From contig NZ_CXWE01000004.1 of the NCBI RefSeq assembly GCF_001404515.1, forward strand, positions 625,341-689,340: 64,000 bases of DNA. The letters run 5' to 3'. The notes beneath the pieces were generated by a model that ran no database searches, was not told the DNA's origin, and saw only the letters and a program-made list of their open reading frames with translations. This document shows positions 1 to 10,507 of this stretch, piece by piece. Within the stretch, counting starts at the first letter, position 1. Each line of letters starts with the position of its first letter. The position numbers and the translations under genes were made by a program. The stretch is from Roseibium album. Its GTDB lineage: Bacteria; Pseudomonadota; Alphaproteobacteria; Rhizobiales; Stappiaceae.

Positions 1-385
1 CATTGTAGGCACCGTAACCATAGAGCGTGTCGTAGCCACTGTCGCCGCGCATGACGTTTTTCGCACCGTAGCCGTAAAGCGTGTCATTACCGGTGCCGCC
101 ATACATTGCGTTGTAAGCGCCATAGCCGTAGAGCTTGTCCGTGCCACTGTCGCCCCACAGGTAATTCTTCGCACCATAGGCTTTGACCGTATCGTTGCCG
201 GAACCGCCTCGCAGATAATTGAGAGGCGCCCAGCCACCGACGAAGTCGTTCCCTGACCCGCCGCGCAGATCGTTCTTGATTGCCGAATAGCCGTACAGCT
301 TGTCGTTGCCCGAACCGGCATCCTTTGTGCCGTAGAGGCCATAAAGCTTGTAGGTCTGATGAATGCTTTTGGATGAAGAACCCAT
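1..385 (-). CDS. RTX-type glycine-rich repeat protein (N-terminal part, cut by window edge)
   Basis: The first 128 residues are readable from an ATG at 385, preceded by an AAGGAAC ribosome-binding site; the rest lies beyond base 1. From about residue 16 the protein is tandem RTX nonapeptides that alternate between a calcium-type unit (GGTGNDTLY, GDSGYDTLY, GGSGNDTVK) and a tyrosine-rich unit (GYGAKNVMR, GYGAYNAMY), giving an 18-residue period, which equals one turn of an RTX beta-roll. No signal peptide and no pore-forming region precede the repeats, unlike HlyA-type toxins. RTX proteins usually leave the cell by type I secretion with a C-terminal signal, not visible here. It lies 32 bp downstream of an HlyC-like acyltransferase and is probably co-transcribed with it. 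It may be an adhesin or S-layer-like surface protein rather than a toxin; this is inference. Confidence 0.85.
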   Translation of the reverse strand, partial: MGSSSKSIHQTYKLYGLYGTKDAGSGNDKLYGYSAIKNDLRGGSGNDFVGGWAPLNYLRGGSGNDTVKAYGAKNYLWGDSGTDKLYGYGAYNAMYGGTGNDTLYGYGAKNVMRGDSGYDTLYGYGAYN

Positions 386-417
386 AACGAATGTTCCTTA
401 TAATCGAGAAAAATGAA

Positions 418-888
418 TTACGACGCGTAGGCGCGAGCCTTTACGGGACGGCCGAGATGGTCGCGTCCGGGGTGTTGGACAATGCGCAAGACATGGCCCT
501 TTCCATCGCGCCGGACCGACCGCAGGGCGCGGTCAGGGAAAATGGACCGCTTGAGATCACGGGCGGTTTGAAAACCGTCGCCGAAAGGTGCGATGAAATC
601 TATGACAACCGGGTTTTCCCCGCTGTTCCACTGGTCGGGATCCGGTAGATGGTCCTGGTGAAGGACGGCGTTTTCGGTCGCCTCATCGAGCCAGGCCCAG
701 GTCGCCAGCGCGACGGGCAACCCGCCGCGGCGCCAGATGCGAAGCTGACCGAGCATCAGGGGCGGCAGGATCAGTCCTCCGATGTCGGAGATGCTCCGGT
801 CCTTGTGAAGTGGACTTTCCGCCATGAGGGCGGTCGCTTCACCGAGCATGGCGAAGGTAATCTTCTTATCAAGTTGCCTGCTGGTCAT
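418..888 (-). CDS. HlyC-type toxin-activating lysine acyltransferase
   Basis: A 156-residue protein, close to the usual ~170 of the HlyC/RtxC family, which moves a fatty acyl group from acyl-ACP to internal lysines of RTX proteins in the cytoplasm. Both catalytic residues are in family context: His28 in SPLHKD (HlyC His23) and Asp97 in VIDFIAPFGD (HlyC Asp92); the spacing of 69 residues is identical to HlyC. Other family landmarks are the LGEATALMAESP start, the VALATWAWL strand and the FPDRALRSVRRD segment. The ATG at 888 has a strong AGGAGCT Shine-Dalgarno sequence. The adjacent downstream RTX-repeat gene is the obvious substrate candidate. No type I secretion genes (hlyB/hlyD) are within the window. 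Confidence 0.9.
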   Translation of the reverse strand: MTSRQLDKKITFAMLGEATALMAESPLHKDRSISDIGGLILPPLMLGQLRIWRRGGLPVALATWAWLDEATENAVLHQDHLPDPDQWNSGENPVVIDFIAPFGDGFQTARDLKRSIFPDRALRSVRRDGKGHVLRIVQHPGRDHLGRPVKARAYAS

Positions 889-1056
889 CTTTTAGCTCCT
901 GACAGCGTTTCCGTTGTCAGAAAACTAAGTATGCGTCGGGCAGCTCAGTATGGGGTCAATCCCCCAATCACGCGTGGAGACCATGATGAACCAACCGTCG
1001 CCCGGTTTGTGGCTGGCTCGTGTGCTCGCAGGAGCACTCGGTGATTGATGAAAATC

Positions 1057-2010
1057 TCAGAGCTTGAGACCGCAGCCCTCGAACGCGGTTTTGACAGCTG
1101 ACTTTTCCGCGTCGCTCAATTCCAGCATCGGACGCCTGACGCGTCCGCCAACCTGTCCGAGCAGCTCCAGCCAGTATTTGCCGAATGCCTGGGGCTTGTC
1201 CGCAGGACGGGAAATTTTCATGGCATCACGCACGGGATCCAGACTGTCACGAACCTTGCGGGCTTCCGCAAAACGGCCCTCGAAGGCCAGCTTCGTATAA
1301 TCGTTCATGCGTTTGTCAAAACACGTCTGCAGCTGGTACGGCGGCGAGGAACACAGATATAGCTTCCATCCAAGCTGCTCGACATTGTCCAGCCATTCCT
1401 CCTCCGAGGCCGTTGAAACGTGGATCCTGTTACCGACCATTTCGGTCAACCGGACATACATGTCTCTCGGTACGGAGTACTTGATGGCGACAATGTTCGG
1501 CAGCTCCGCAATCCTCGCACACTCCTCCGGCTGCATCAGATACCCGGAGTCCGGGTGACTCCACATGGCGATACCGATGTCTACCTTGTCGCAGATTGCC
1601 TTGTAGTACTGGTAAAGTACTTCGCCGCGATCATGAACGAAACTCAGAACCGGTGCGTGAACAACGATATAGTCGGCACCACAGTCCTGTGCGTGTTGCG
1701 CCAGCTCAAGCACGGTCTCAAGATTCTGATCGGACACGGACATGATCGTGCCGGCCTTGCCACCACATTCATCCACGGCAATTTCGAAGTTCCGCTTGCG
1801 CTCTTCCAGCGTCATGGAAAAGAATTCGCCTTGCTTTCCCGCTATGAACAGCCCCTGAATGTCAAGATCGTCGATCCAGTGGCGAATGTTGGAACGTAGT
1901 CCGGCGTCATCAAATGAAAGATCTTCCTTGAAAGGATTTAGTGCTGCCGCCCAGATTCCGCGCATGTTCTCTTTTGCGTAGGCCTTGGCGTCGTGTTTTG
2001 AATATTTCAT
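1057..2010 (-). CDS. DapA/NanA-family (DHDPS-like) lyase or aldolase
   Basis: A 317-residue TIM-barrel protein of the dihydrodipicolinate synthase/N-acetylneuraminate lyase family. The Schiff-base lysine is Lys177 in IVAIKYSVP. The active site otherwise departs from DapA: the Thr-Thr pair of the usual GTTGE loop reads AGKQGE, and the region of the catalytic tyrosine reads IAMWSHPDSGY, with Trp/Met where DapA has Tyr. It is therefore unlikely to make lysine precursors and more likely acts on another 2-oxo acid or aldehyde. Start chosen at 2010 (MKYSKHD) because the extension to 2079 looks random. It diverges from the aspartate dehydrogenase-like gene across 166 bp, which suggests shared control by the nearby LysR protein. 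Confidence 0.8.
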   Translation of the reverse strand: MKYSKHDAKAYAKENMRGIWAAALNPFKEDLSFDDAGLRSNIRHWIDDLDIQGLFIAGKQGEFFSMTLEERKRNFEIAVDECGGKAGTIMSVSDQNLETVLELAQHAQDCGADYIVVHAPVLSFVHDRGEVLYQYYKAICDKVDIGIAMWSHPDSGYLMQPEECARIAELPNIVAIKYSVPRDMYVRLTEMVGNRIHVSTASEEEWLDNVEQLGWKLYLCSSPPYQLQTCFDKRMNDYTKLAFEGRFAEARKVRDSLDPVRDAMKISRPADKPQAFGKYWLELLGQVGGRVRRPMLELSDAEKSAVKTAFEGCGLKL

Positions 2011-2176
2011 GGAACGGGATCCTGGTCGCTCTGCGCCCGGTGACGGGCAGGCTTCGGCGCGATAGGAGCAAAACCGCATACAAAATCCAAATCCAAAGAA
2101 CGCATGCCGGTATAACCAGAATGGATATCAATGAGAGGATCTCTGCAGGTATTTTTTGATCAAATTCGAGGTCCAA

Positions 2177-2968
2177 ATGAAAATCGCCCTGATCGGCAAC
2201 GGCGCAATCGCCCATTTTGTCAAACAACAATTGACCACACGCGGCCATCACGTCGCAGCGCTTCTCTTGCGTGCAGACAGGGTAAGTGACGTTGCAGCTG
2301 AAGGACAGCTGCTTGAAATTGTTGGCTCAGTCGATGAATTGCCTGAGGAAATTGAACACGTCATTGACTGCGCCGGTCATACCGGACTGCGCGACTACGG
2401 CCCGCAGGTTCTCCGCTCCCATCGTGATTTGACGACAGTGTCGATCGGCGCGCTCGCAGACGAGAAACTGTCTGGAACGTTGAAAGAGGCTGCACAGGAA
2501 GGTGAGAGCTGCCTGCATCTTGCCAGTGGCGCCATCGGCGCGCTGGATTGTCTGCGGGCAGCTCGTGTCGGGCGCCTCGATTGCGTGCGATATACCGGCT
2601 GCAAACCGCCCGAAGGCTGGCTGGGATCTCCTGCCGGGACAAAGCTCGACCTCAACGCCCTTCAGGGTGAAGCCCGGACACACTTCAAGGGATCGGCCCG
2701 TGCAGCAGCGATTGAATATCCCAAAAATGCAAATGTGGCAGCCGCGGTCGCTCTTTCGGGTGTCGGTTTCGACAGGACCGAAGTCGAGCTGATTGCTGAC
2801 CCGAACCTTTCCCAAAACGTTCACGAGATTTTCGCCGAGGGAGAGTTTGGTGAGTTTCGCTTCCAGATATCGGGACATACCCTGGCCGACAACCCCAGAA
2901 GTGCCGCCCTTGCCGCCATGAGCGTGATCAGTTCGCTGGAACAACAGACCGGAAGATTGGTTTTCTAG
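2177..2968 (+). CDS. Aspartate dehydrogenase-like protein (NadX/DUF108 family)
   Basis: A 263-residue NAD(P)-dependent dehydrogenase. The N-terminal Rossmann motif GNGAIA is at residues 7-12. The C-terminal half carries the aspartate dehydrogenase signature YPKNANVAAAVAL (181-193), then TEVELIADPN and QNVHEI, with the conserved active-site His216. Family members deaminate L-aspartate to iminoaspartate, which can feed quinolinate/NAD synthesis, but several paralogues in catabolic clusters act on other amino acids. The start at ATG 2177 has GAGGTCC just upstream; the in-frame start at 2156 has no such site. It is followed by the LysR gene in the same direction. The true substrate is not determined by sequence. 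Confidence 0.82.
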   Translation: MKIALIGNGAIAHFVKQQLTTRGHHVAALLLRADRVSDVAAEGQLLEIVGSVDELPEEIEHVIDCAGHTGLRDYGPQVLRSHRDLTTVSIGALADEKLSGTLKEAAQEGESCLHLASGAIGALDCLRAARVGRLDCVRYTGCKPPEGWLGSPAGTKLDLNALQGEARTHFKGSARAAAIEYPKNANVAAAVALSGVGFDRTEVELIADPNLSQNVHEIFAEGEFGEFRFQISGHTLADNPRSAALAAMSVISSLEQQTGRLVF

Positions 2969-3027
2969 GTCAACCCCCGTATGAATTGACTCATTCGACC
3001 TTTGCAAAAGCGCGCTGGGAAACTGAC

Positions 3028-3975
3028 ATGGCCGCACGGCACATCCGAATTGTCGAGCGTGTGCTCACACGCCTGAAACTCAAGCAGCTACGCCTGCTGG
3101 TCGCGGTCGGCAAACACAAAAACATCCAGAACGCAGCGCGTGAGCTGAACGTTTCGCAGCCTGCCGCCACGAAGATGATCAAGGATCTCGAACTCGATTT
3201 CGAGGTTCAGCTCTTCGACCGCACCAACAGGGGTGTTGTCCCCACCCCTTTTGGTGAAGCCCTGATACGGCACGGTAAGCTGATTTTCGCTCAGGTTTCC
3301 AATGCGGCTCAGGAACTCGATGACCTGAACGAGGGAAGCAGTGGCCGCGTGGTCATCGGAACCCTTCTTGCAGCCTCTCCCCAACTCCTGCCGCTGGCCA
3401 TCGAAAAGGTTATGCGCGAACGTCCCAACGTAGCCATCAAGGTCGTCGAAGGAACCAATGAGATTCTCATGCCGGCGCTGCGATCAGGAGAAATCGACCT
3501 CGTCGTCGGGCGCCTGCCGACACACCGGCATCGCAGTGAGATCGTCCAGGAGAAGCTTTACGACGAAAGGATCCTGGCAGTGACAGGTCCAAATCACCCG
3601 CTTGCCGATCAGCCTGACCTCTCCTTCGAGCAGCTGAAGCCCTACGGCTGGATCATGCCGCTGGTGGAAACGAGCTTGCGCCGGCAACTCGACCAGTTTT
3701 TCATCGAACGGGATCTTTATGTTCCGCCAATGGTGTTTGAATCCGTTTCTTACCTGACAAACCGCGCCCTGATGCAGTCCCAAAATCTGATCGGCCTCAT
3801 GCCTGCCCACGTGCCGGCACAGGATATCGACCTGGAATGTCTGAAGGCCATCGACTGGAATGTGCCTTTCGGAACAGGTCCGGTCGGTGTCTCCTATCGC
3901 CAGGAAGGACATCCATCACCCGTTTGCCAGGCTTTCCTGGACGCATTGCATCAGGCCGCCGGAGCGATGCGGTAA
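3028..3975 (+). CDS. LysR-family transcriptional regulator
   Basis: A 315-residue LysR-type regulator. The winged helix-turn-helix occupies about residues 12-70, with the recognition stretch NAARELNVSQPAATKMI, followed by the periplasmic-binding-protein-like effector domain (about 95-300). The ATG at 3028 is preferred; a TTG at 2986 would add 14 residues. It is the only regulator inside the catabolic cluster and probably controls the divergent DapA-like and aspartate dehydrogenase-like genes and perhaps the convergent aldehyde dehydrogenase and TRAP operon. The inducer is unknown. Confidence 0.9.
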   Translation: MAARHIRIVERVLTRLKLKQLRLLVAVGKHKNIQNAARELNVSQPAATKMIKDLELDFEVQLFDRTNRGVVPTPFGEALIRHGKLIFAQVSNAAQELDDLNEGSSGRVVIGTLLAASPQLLPLAIEKVMRERPNVAIKVVEGTNEILMPALRSGEIDLVVGRLPTHRHRSEIVQEKLYDERILAVTGPNHPLADQPDLSFEQLKPYGWIMPLVETSLRRQLDQFFIERDLYVPPMVFESVSYLTNRALMQSQNLIGLMPAHVPAQDIDLECLKAIDWNVPFGTGPVGVSYRQEGHPSPVCQAFLDALHQAAGAMR

Positions 3976-3995
3976 AGACGGTACGAAGCTTCTTG

Positions 3996-5432
3996 TCAAC
4001 CGATGGCGATCTTGTGGGAAACGTTTTTCACCACCGTATAATGGTGCAGGCCTTCCTCCCCGCCTTCACGGCCGTAGCCGCTCGACTTCACTCCGCCGAA
4101 AGGCGTCTCGGGCAGTGACGCCTCAAGCGTGTTGATCGACAGATTGCCTGTCTCCACACCGTCCACCAGCTGTTCGACATTTGCAGCCGAGTGGGTAAAG
4201 CCATAGGCAGCAAGGCCAAAAGGCAATCGGTTTGCCTGTGCGATTCCCTCTTCCAGTGAGGACACCGGATTGATAATCGCAATCGGACCGAAAGGCTCTT
4301 CGCTCATGATCCGCGCCTTGTCTGGTACATTGGCAAGGACTGTGGGCTCGAAAAAGTAGCCCTTGTTGCCGATCCTGTGCCCACCGGTTCTGAGCTCTGC
4401 ACCGTTGGAAACTGCATCCTCAACCAGTTCCGACATCGCCGCAAGCCGGCGCTCGTTGGCAACCGGTCCCATTTGGGTCTTCTCGTTCAGTCCATCGCCG
4501 ACAACAATGGCATCTGCACTTGCAACGAAGCTTTGTGCAAATGTCTCGAATTGCGTCTCACCGACATAAAATCGGGTCGGCGACGTACATACCTGACCCG
4601 CATTGCGATACTTGCGACTGGCACAGATCCCGCCGACCTCTTCGGGGTCAACGTCATCGCATACGATAACCGGCGCATGGCCACCCAGTTCCATCAGCAC
4701 GGGTGTCATGTGATCGGACGCCAGCCCCGTCAATTGACGTCCGACGACGGTGGAACCCGTGAAGGCAACCAGCCGGATCTGGTCTTGCGGGATCAGATAG
4801 GACGAGATCTCCGAAGGAGTACCGAAAACCAGATTGAGCACTCCGGCCGGTAACCCTGCATCATGAAAGGCACGAGCGATATGCAAGGCTCCTGCCGGCG
4901 TTTCTTCAGCCGCCTTGAGGATAACCGAGCACCCGGCGGCAAGGGCTCCCGCGACTTTCCGGGCCGGCTGGCTCATCGGGAAATTCCAGGGCGCAAACGC
5001 GGCTACGGTTCCGATCGGTTGCCGAAGGACCGTGTGCCGCAGCCCCGGTGCCCCCGGGATCGCCCGTCCGTAAAGACGCTGGCATTCTCCTGCATCCCAC
5101 TCGAAGAACTCGCTGCCCCGAACAACCTCCAACTGACCTTGCCTGTAGGGTTTTCCATGCTCGCAGGTGATCGAAAAGGCAACATCGTTCATCCGTTCGC
5201 GCAACAGTCGGGCGGCTTTCAAAATGATGTCGCTGCGATCTCGAGGTGACGTACGGCTCCACACCCTGAAACCGCGCCCCGCGGCTTCCAGTGCATCGTC
5301 CAGATCTCTTTGATCCGCAATTGGCAGATCACCAATCACCTGTTCATTCGCCGGATTGACGACCGGAAGCGTTGCCGTGGTTTTCCGGAACTGCCCGTCG
5401 ATATAAAGGTGGAGATCAGGATAGGTGCTCAT
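3996..5432 (-). CDS. NAD(P)-dependent aldehyde dehydrogenase (succinate-semialdehyde dehydrogenase-like)
   Basis: A 478-residue aldehyde dehydrogenase. Visible landmarks are APWNFP with the oxyanion Asn150, the cofactor loop FTGSTVVG (224-231), the general base Glu248 in MELGGHAP and the nucleophile Cys282 in NAGQVCTSP. Overall features (EHGKP, KYRNAGQVC, a C-terminal PFGGVKSSGYGREGG) resemble the GabD/succinate-semialdehyde group, but this superfamily has overlapping specificities and 2-aminomuconate semialdehyde or another pathway aldehyde is possible given the neighbouring 3-hydroxyanthranilate dioxygenase. Start set at 5432 (MSTYPD). It follows dctM after a 213-bp gap that contains a near-perfect palindrome, so it may have its own promoter. 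Confidence 0.87.
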   Translation of the reverse strand: MSTYPDLHLYIDGQFRKTTATLPVVNPANEQVIGDLPIADQRDLDDALEAAGRGFRVWSRTSPRDRSDIILKAARLLRERMNDVAFSITCEHGKPYRQGQLEVVRGSEFFEWDAGECQRLYGRAIPGAPGLRHTVLRQPIGTVAAFAPWNFPMSQPARKVAGALAAGCSVILKAAEETPAGALHIARAFHDAGLPAGVLNLVFGTPSEISSYLIPQDQIRLVAFTGSTVVGRQLTGLASDHMTPVLMELGGHAPVIVCDDVDPEEVGGICASRKYRNAGQVCTSPTRFYVGETQFETFAQSFVASADAIVVGDGLNEKTQMGPVANERRLAAMSELVEDAVSNGAELRTGGHRIGNKGYFFEPTVLANVPDKARIMSEEPFGPIAIINPVSSLEEGIAQANRLPFGLAAYGFTHSAANVEQLVDGVETGNLSINTLEASLPETPFGGVKSSGYGREGGEEGLHHYTVVKNVSHKIAIG

Positions 5433-5493
5433 GGTCTGTCTTGTCTCATTCGGCCATCTTTCCAAAATGACTAACAAGGCGGGCACCATCACA

Positions 5494-5511
5494 TCAATTC
5501 ATATGAAATGA
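5494..5511. promoter_or_regulatory. Candidate operator: 18-bp dyad upstream of the aldehyde dehydrogenase gene
   Basis: The sequence TCAATTCATATGAAATGA is an inverted repeat with a perfect 10-bp core (TTCATATGAA) and one mismatched pair in the arms. It sits about 62 bp upstream of the aldehyde dehydrogenase start, within an AT-rich stretch. The position suits a transcription-factor site; which regulator binds is not known. Confidence 0.35.
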
Positions 5512-5645
5512 TCCTGTTATAGCATAATTGAATACCAGAACCTGGTGCACGCTATCGCGTCAATATGTTGTTTTTATTGACTTAAAACGAACGGCAATTC
5601 CGCTCTGAGAAATTCCGGCAATCACAATGGAAATGCAAATTGATA

Positions 5646-6905
5646 TCAGAGCAACGCAGTCGTCAGACTTGGAAACCAGCTCAGGAGAACCAGGATCAAG
5701 GCGACTGCCGCCAGGAAGGGATAAAGCTGCCTGAAAATGGACATTGGCTTGGAGCCAGTCATTGCGGACGTGATGTAAAGACCCGCTCCGACGGGCGGTG
5801 TCAGAAGACCAAGCACCAGGTTGAGACAGATGATCACTCCGAACTGGAATGGGTCGATGTCATAGTTGTTCTGAGCGATCGGTAGCAGGATCGGTGCGAT
5901 CAGGATAAGCGCCGCAATACCGTCCAGCACCATACCGATGAAGAAAAGCGCGCAATTGACGATCAGCAGGAAAACAAAGGGGTCGGACGTAATGGTCGTG
6001 ATCTGCGCCGCCAGTTTTTGAGGGATCGCCTCGTAGATAATGACCCAGCCGAACACGTTTGCCGTGGCAATCAGGAAGATGACGAGGCTGGAATTCTTGG
6101 CGGTCCTGATGAAGATCTCGCCAAGACGGGCGAGTTTCAGATCCCTGTAGACAAGCGTCCCGATGGCAAAGGCGACAAACGAGGCGACCGCGGCCGATTC
6201 AGTCGGCGTGGCAATGCCGAACAGGATACCACCAACGATCGCAAACGGGATCAACGCTGCCGGCAGGCAGTCGCGCAACGCGCTGATTGCTTCTTGTGCG
6301 CTCATCCAGCTTCCCTTCGGAAACTCCTGGGACAGGCCAATCAGCGCTACGATCACGAAAAAAGCCGCCGACAGCAGCAGTCCCGGAATGATGCCTGCCA
6401 GAAACATGTCGCCAATCGGGATTTGCGCCAGAACACCATAGATAACGAACAACATGGAGGGAGGAATGATCGGTGACAGCAGGCCTCCGGCTGCGGTGGT
6501 CGCGGCGGCGAAATCCCGGCTGTATCCTTCTTTCTCCATTGCCGGAACCATGGCTCGGGACATCACGGCGATCTGGGAGGCCGCAGACCCGATGATCGCC
6601 GCCATGAACATGTTGGCCAGCAGGTTGATGTAGGCGAGCCCTCCGCGAAAACCTCCGACAAAAACCCGTGCAGCCTGCACCAGTCGACTGGTGAGGCCGC
6701 CTTCGTTCATCAATTCGCCTGTCAGCATGAACAGCGGAATCGCCAGCAATCCGTAGTTTTCGATCCCCGAAAACATCTGTTGTGCGAATGAAGAAAACAG
6801 GACGGTATTGCCACTCGCCTGGATGTACCACGCTGCTGAAAGTGCCAACACGATACTGATCGGAACCGCACCGAACAGAAGCAGCAGGAAGACGACACCG
6901 GTCAC
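5646..6905 (-). CDS. TRAP transporter large permease (DctM family)
   Basis: A 419-residue, highly hydrophobic protein with about twelve membrane segments, the usual length for DctM, the Na+-driven transport channel of tripartite periplasmic transporters in the inner membrane. Typical segments include GGFRGGLAYINLLANMFM, AGGLLSPIIPPSMLFVIYG, FGIATPTESAAVASF and GLLTPPVGAGLY. The start is a GTG at 6905 whose first bases overlap the dctQ stop (GTGA, 6902-6905), implying translational coupling. A longer reading frame reaching 7463 exists, but its N-terminal part is the wrong frame of dctQ. It works with dctQ and dctP immediately upstream. Confidence 0.93.
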   Translation of the reverse strand: MTGVVFLLLLFGAVPISIVLALSAAWYIQASGNTVLFSSFAQQMFSGIENYGLLAIPLFMLTGELMNEGGLTSRLVQAARVFVGGFRGGLAYINLLANMFMAAIIGSAASQIAVMSRAMVPAMEKEGYSRDFAAATTAAGGLLSPIIPPSMLFVIYGVLAQIPIGDMFLAGIIPGLLLSAAFFVIVALIGLSQEFPKGSWMSAQEAISALRDCLPAALIPFAIVGGILFGIATPTESAAVASFVAFAIGTLVYRDLKLARLGEIFIRTAKNSSLVIFLIATANVFGWVIIYEAIPQKLAAQITTITSDPFVFLLIVNCALFFIGMVLDGIAALILIAPILLPIAQNNYDIDPFQFGVIICLNLVLGLLTPPVGAGLYITSAMTGSKPMSIFRQLYPFLAAVALILVLLSWFPSLTTALL

Positions 6906-7459
6906 GGATGATTTCTCCCGATACTCTTGTTCGTAAGGAGCCCGGTGAGCGTGCCGATCACATTGGAAATGGCGTGAAGGACGAGGCCCGCGGCGAATAT
7001 TGGCATGATTGTCCAGATCCAGGCCTTGCCGAAGCCGAGTGTGTTTGTCGGTTCCGCATAGATGAAATTGAAGGTTTCCCCCTGAAAGACCTCCGTGTCG
7101 AATCCACTTTCCCAGAGCGCGGCGGGATCGAACCAGATCCAGCAGCACCAGACAATCAGCACTGCAAATACCAGAATGATCAGGTCGACGCCGAGTTGAG
7201 CGACTGCAAGACCCTTGCGGGGCAGCAGATCGATCAGAATGCTTACACTGACGCTTGATTTGTAGTGAATGGCTGCGGACGCCGCCAGAAAGGTCATCCA
7301 GATCATTGTGTAGATGGCGGCTTCGTCGATCCAGAATATCGCGCTGTTTGCCGCCCGCGTTACCACATTGACAAGAATGAGGAGTGTGACGAGCATCGCA
7401 CAGAACGCAGCAAGTCCGACTTCGCACTGCGCCCATCGCGCGGAAAACCGATGTAACAT
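6902..7459 (-). CDS. TRAP transporter small permease (DctQ family)
   Basis: A 185-residue membrane protein with four predicted helices (about 15-38, 45-65, 90-115 and 145-170), as in DctQ subunits, which pair with DctM. The motif NVVTRAANSAIFWIDEAA after the first helix matches the family pattern of an Arg-containing loop followed by W-x-(D/E)-E. It lies 57 bp downstream of dctP and overlaps dctM by 4 bp, so dctP-Q-M form one unit. Confidence 0.9.
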   Translation of the reverse strand: MLHRFSARWAQCEVGLAAFCAMLVTLLILVNVVTRAANSAIFWIDEAAIYTMIWMTFLAASAAIHYKSSVSVSILIDLLPRKGLAVAQLGVDLIILVFAVLIVWCCWIWFDPAALWESGFDTEVFQGETFNFIYAEPTNTLGFGKAWIWTIMPIFAAGLVLHAISNVIGTLTGLLTNKSIGRNHP

Positions 7460-7516
7460 TCAAAACGTCCTAAAAAACCGGCCCTCGACAAGGGCCAGTT
7501 TCAATAGCATGACCGG

Positions 7517-8545
<1,029 letters not shown>

Positions 8546-8565
8546 TCACAATTGGCTTGTTCTGC

Positions 8566-9424
<859 letters not shown>

Positions 9425-10507
9425 TTGGCAAGTGTCGAAGGGCAACTCAAGCTGGAGGCATCTCCCGGTTTCTCGTCCTGGCTGGAAAGTCACGACCTGT
9501 CGCTGGCCTTATCAACTTACCAGGCAGCAAAAATCTTCCTGATCGGCAACAATTCCGAAACCGGCCGCATCTCGATTTTCGAACGGACATTCGCACGTGC
9601 AATGGGCCTGGCCGCGTCCGCCGATGCGCGGCAGCTCTGGCTCGCATCGCAGTTTCAACTGTGGCGCTTCGAGGATTTTCTGTCCAGGGAACGCGCGCAG
9701 ACTGACTATGACGCGGTCTATGTACCCATTGAAGGCCGCACGGTGGGTGAAGTCGACATCCACGACATTCACCCGAGACCAGACCAACCGCCTCTCTTCG
9801 TCGTTTCCCGGTTCAACTGTATCGCCACGCTGGACGCGGACAACAGTTTTGCACCGCTGTGGATGCCCCGGTTCATTGACGCGATGGTAGCGGAGGACCG
9901 TTGCCATCTGAACGGAATGGCGGTCGATGGCGACACGCCGAAACTTGTTACCTGTGTTGCCGCCACAAATTCCGGCGGTGAATGGCGAGACCACCGACGC
10001 GACGGCGGGATTGTGATCGACGTCGAAACGAACGAGATCATCGCGGGCGGATTTTCAATGCCGCACTCCCCTCGTCTCAAGGACGGCCGATGTTATCTCA
10101 TCCAGTCCGGGACCGGTGAATTCGGCACACTCGACCTGGCGAACGGCCGCTTTACGCCCATTTGCCGGCTCCAGGGATTTGCCAGGGGATTGAGCCTTGT
10201 CGGCAACCATGCGGTCATAGGTGTCTCGAAACCAAGGGATGAAAGGCATTTCGGCGGGTTGGCTCTTTCCGACACCCTTGCGGAAGCGGGTCTCGACCCG
10301 CTTTGCCATATAGCGATCGTCAACCTGACCTCAGGCGAAATAGAACACAGGCTCGTCTTCGAGGGTCTTGTGAGCGAACTCTACGACGTCGCCCTTCTGA
10401 ACGGTATTCGCAGACCGATGGTCCACGGCTTTGTGCAGCCGGACTTGCGGTTCGTGATCCGTCCGGCTCCCTTCGATCTTGAGCGGCATAACGGCGCCGC
10501 CTCATGA
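9425..10507 (+). CDS. TIGR03032-family protein (uncharacterised, beta-propeller-like)
   Basis: A 360-residue protein matching, from memory, the TIGR03032 family: LFVVSRFNCIATLDADNSF, LWMPRFIDAMVAEDRCHLNG, GFSMPHSPRLKDGRCYLI, SGTGEFGTLDL, GFARGLSLVGNHAVIGVSK and FEGLVSELYDV in the expected order. The spaced Gly/Asp turns suggest a beta-propeller fold. No signal peptide or membrane helix is seen. The only start that keeps the conserved N-terminus is TTG at 9425; the frame closes at 9374-9376 and the next in-frame ATG is at residue 60. It overlaps the following glycosyltransferase by 4 bp (ATGA). Biochemical function is not established; a role with the glycosyltransferase on the downstream FG-GAP protein is a guess. 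Confidence 0.8.
   Translation: MASVEGQLKLEASPGFSSWLESHDLSLALSTYQAAKIFLIGNNSETGRISIFERTFARAMGLAASADARQLWLASQFQLWRFEDFLSRERAQTDYDAVYVPIEGRTVGEVDIHDIHPRPDQPPLFVVSRFNCIATLDADNSFAPLWMPRFIDAMVAEDRCHLNGMAVDGDTPKLVTCVAATNSGGEWRDHRRDGGIVIDVETNEIIAGGFSMPHSPRLKDGRCYLIQSGTGEFGTLDLANGRFTPICRLQGFARGLSLVGNHAVIGVSKPRDERHFGGLALSDTLAEAGLDPLCHIAIVNLTSGEIEHRLVFEGLVSELYDVALLNGIRRPMVHGFVQPDLRFVIRPAPFDLERHNGAAS

Noticed and set aside
1057-2010. Assignment as dapA (lysine biosynthesis)
   Set aside because: The Thr-Thr and Tyr positions of the DapA active site are replaced.
5646-7463. A single 605-residue frame that could be read as a fused TRAP permease
   Set aside because: Its first 186 residues are the wrong frame over dctQ; the true DctM begins at GTG 6905 with a 4-bp overlap to dctQ.
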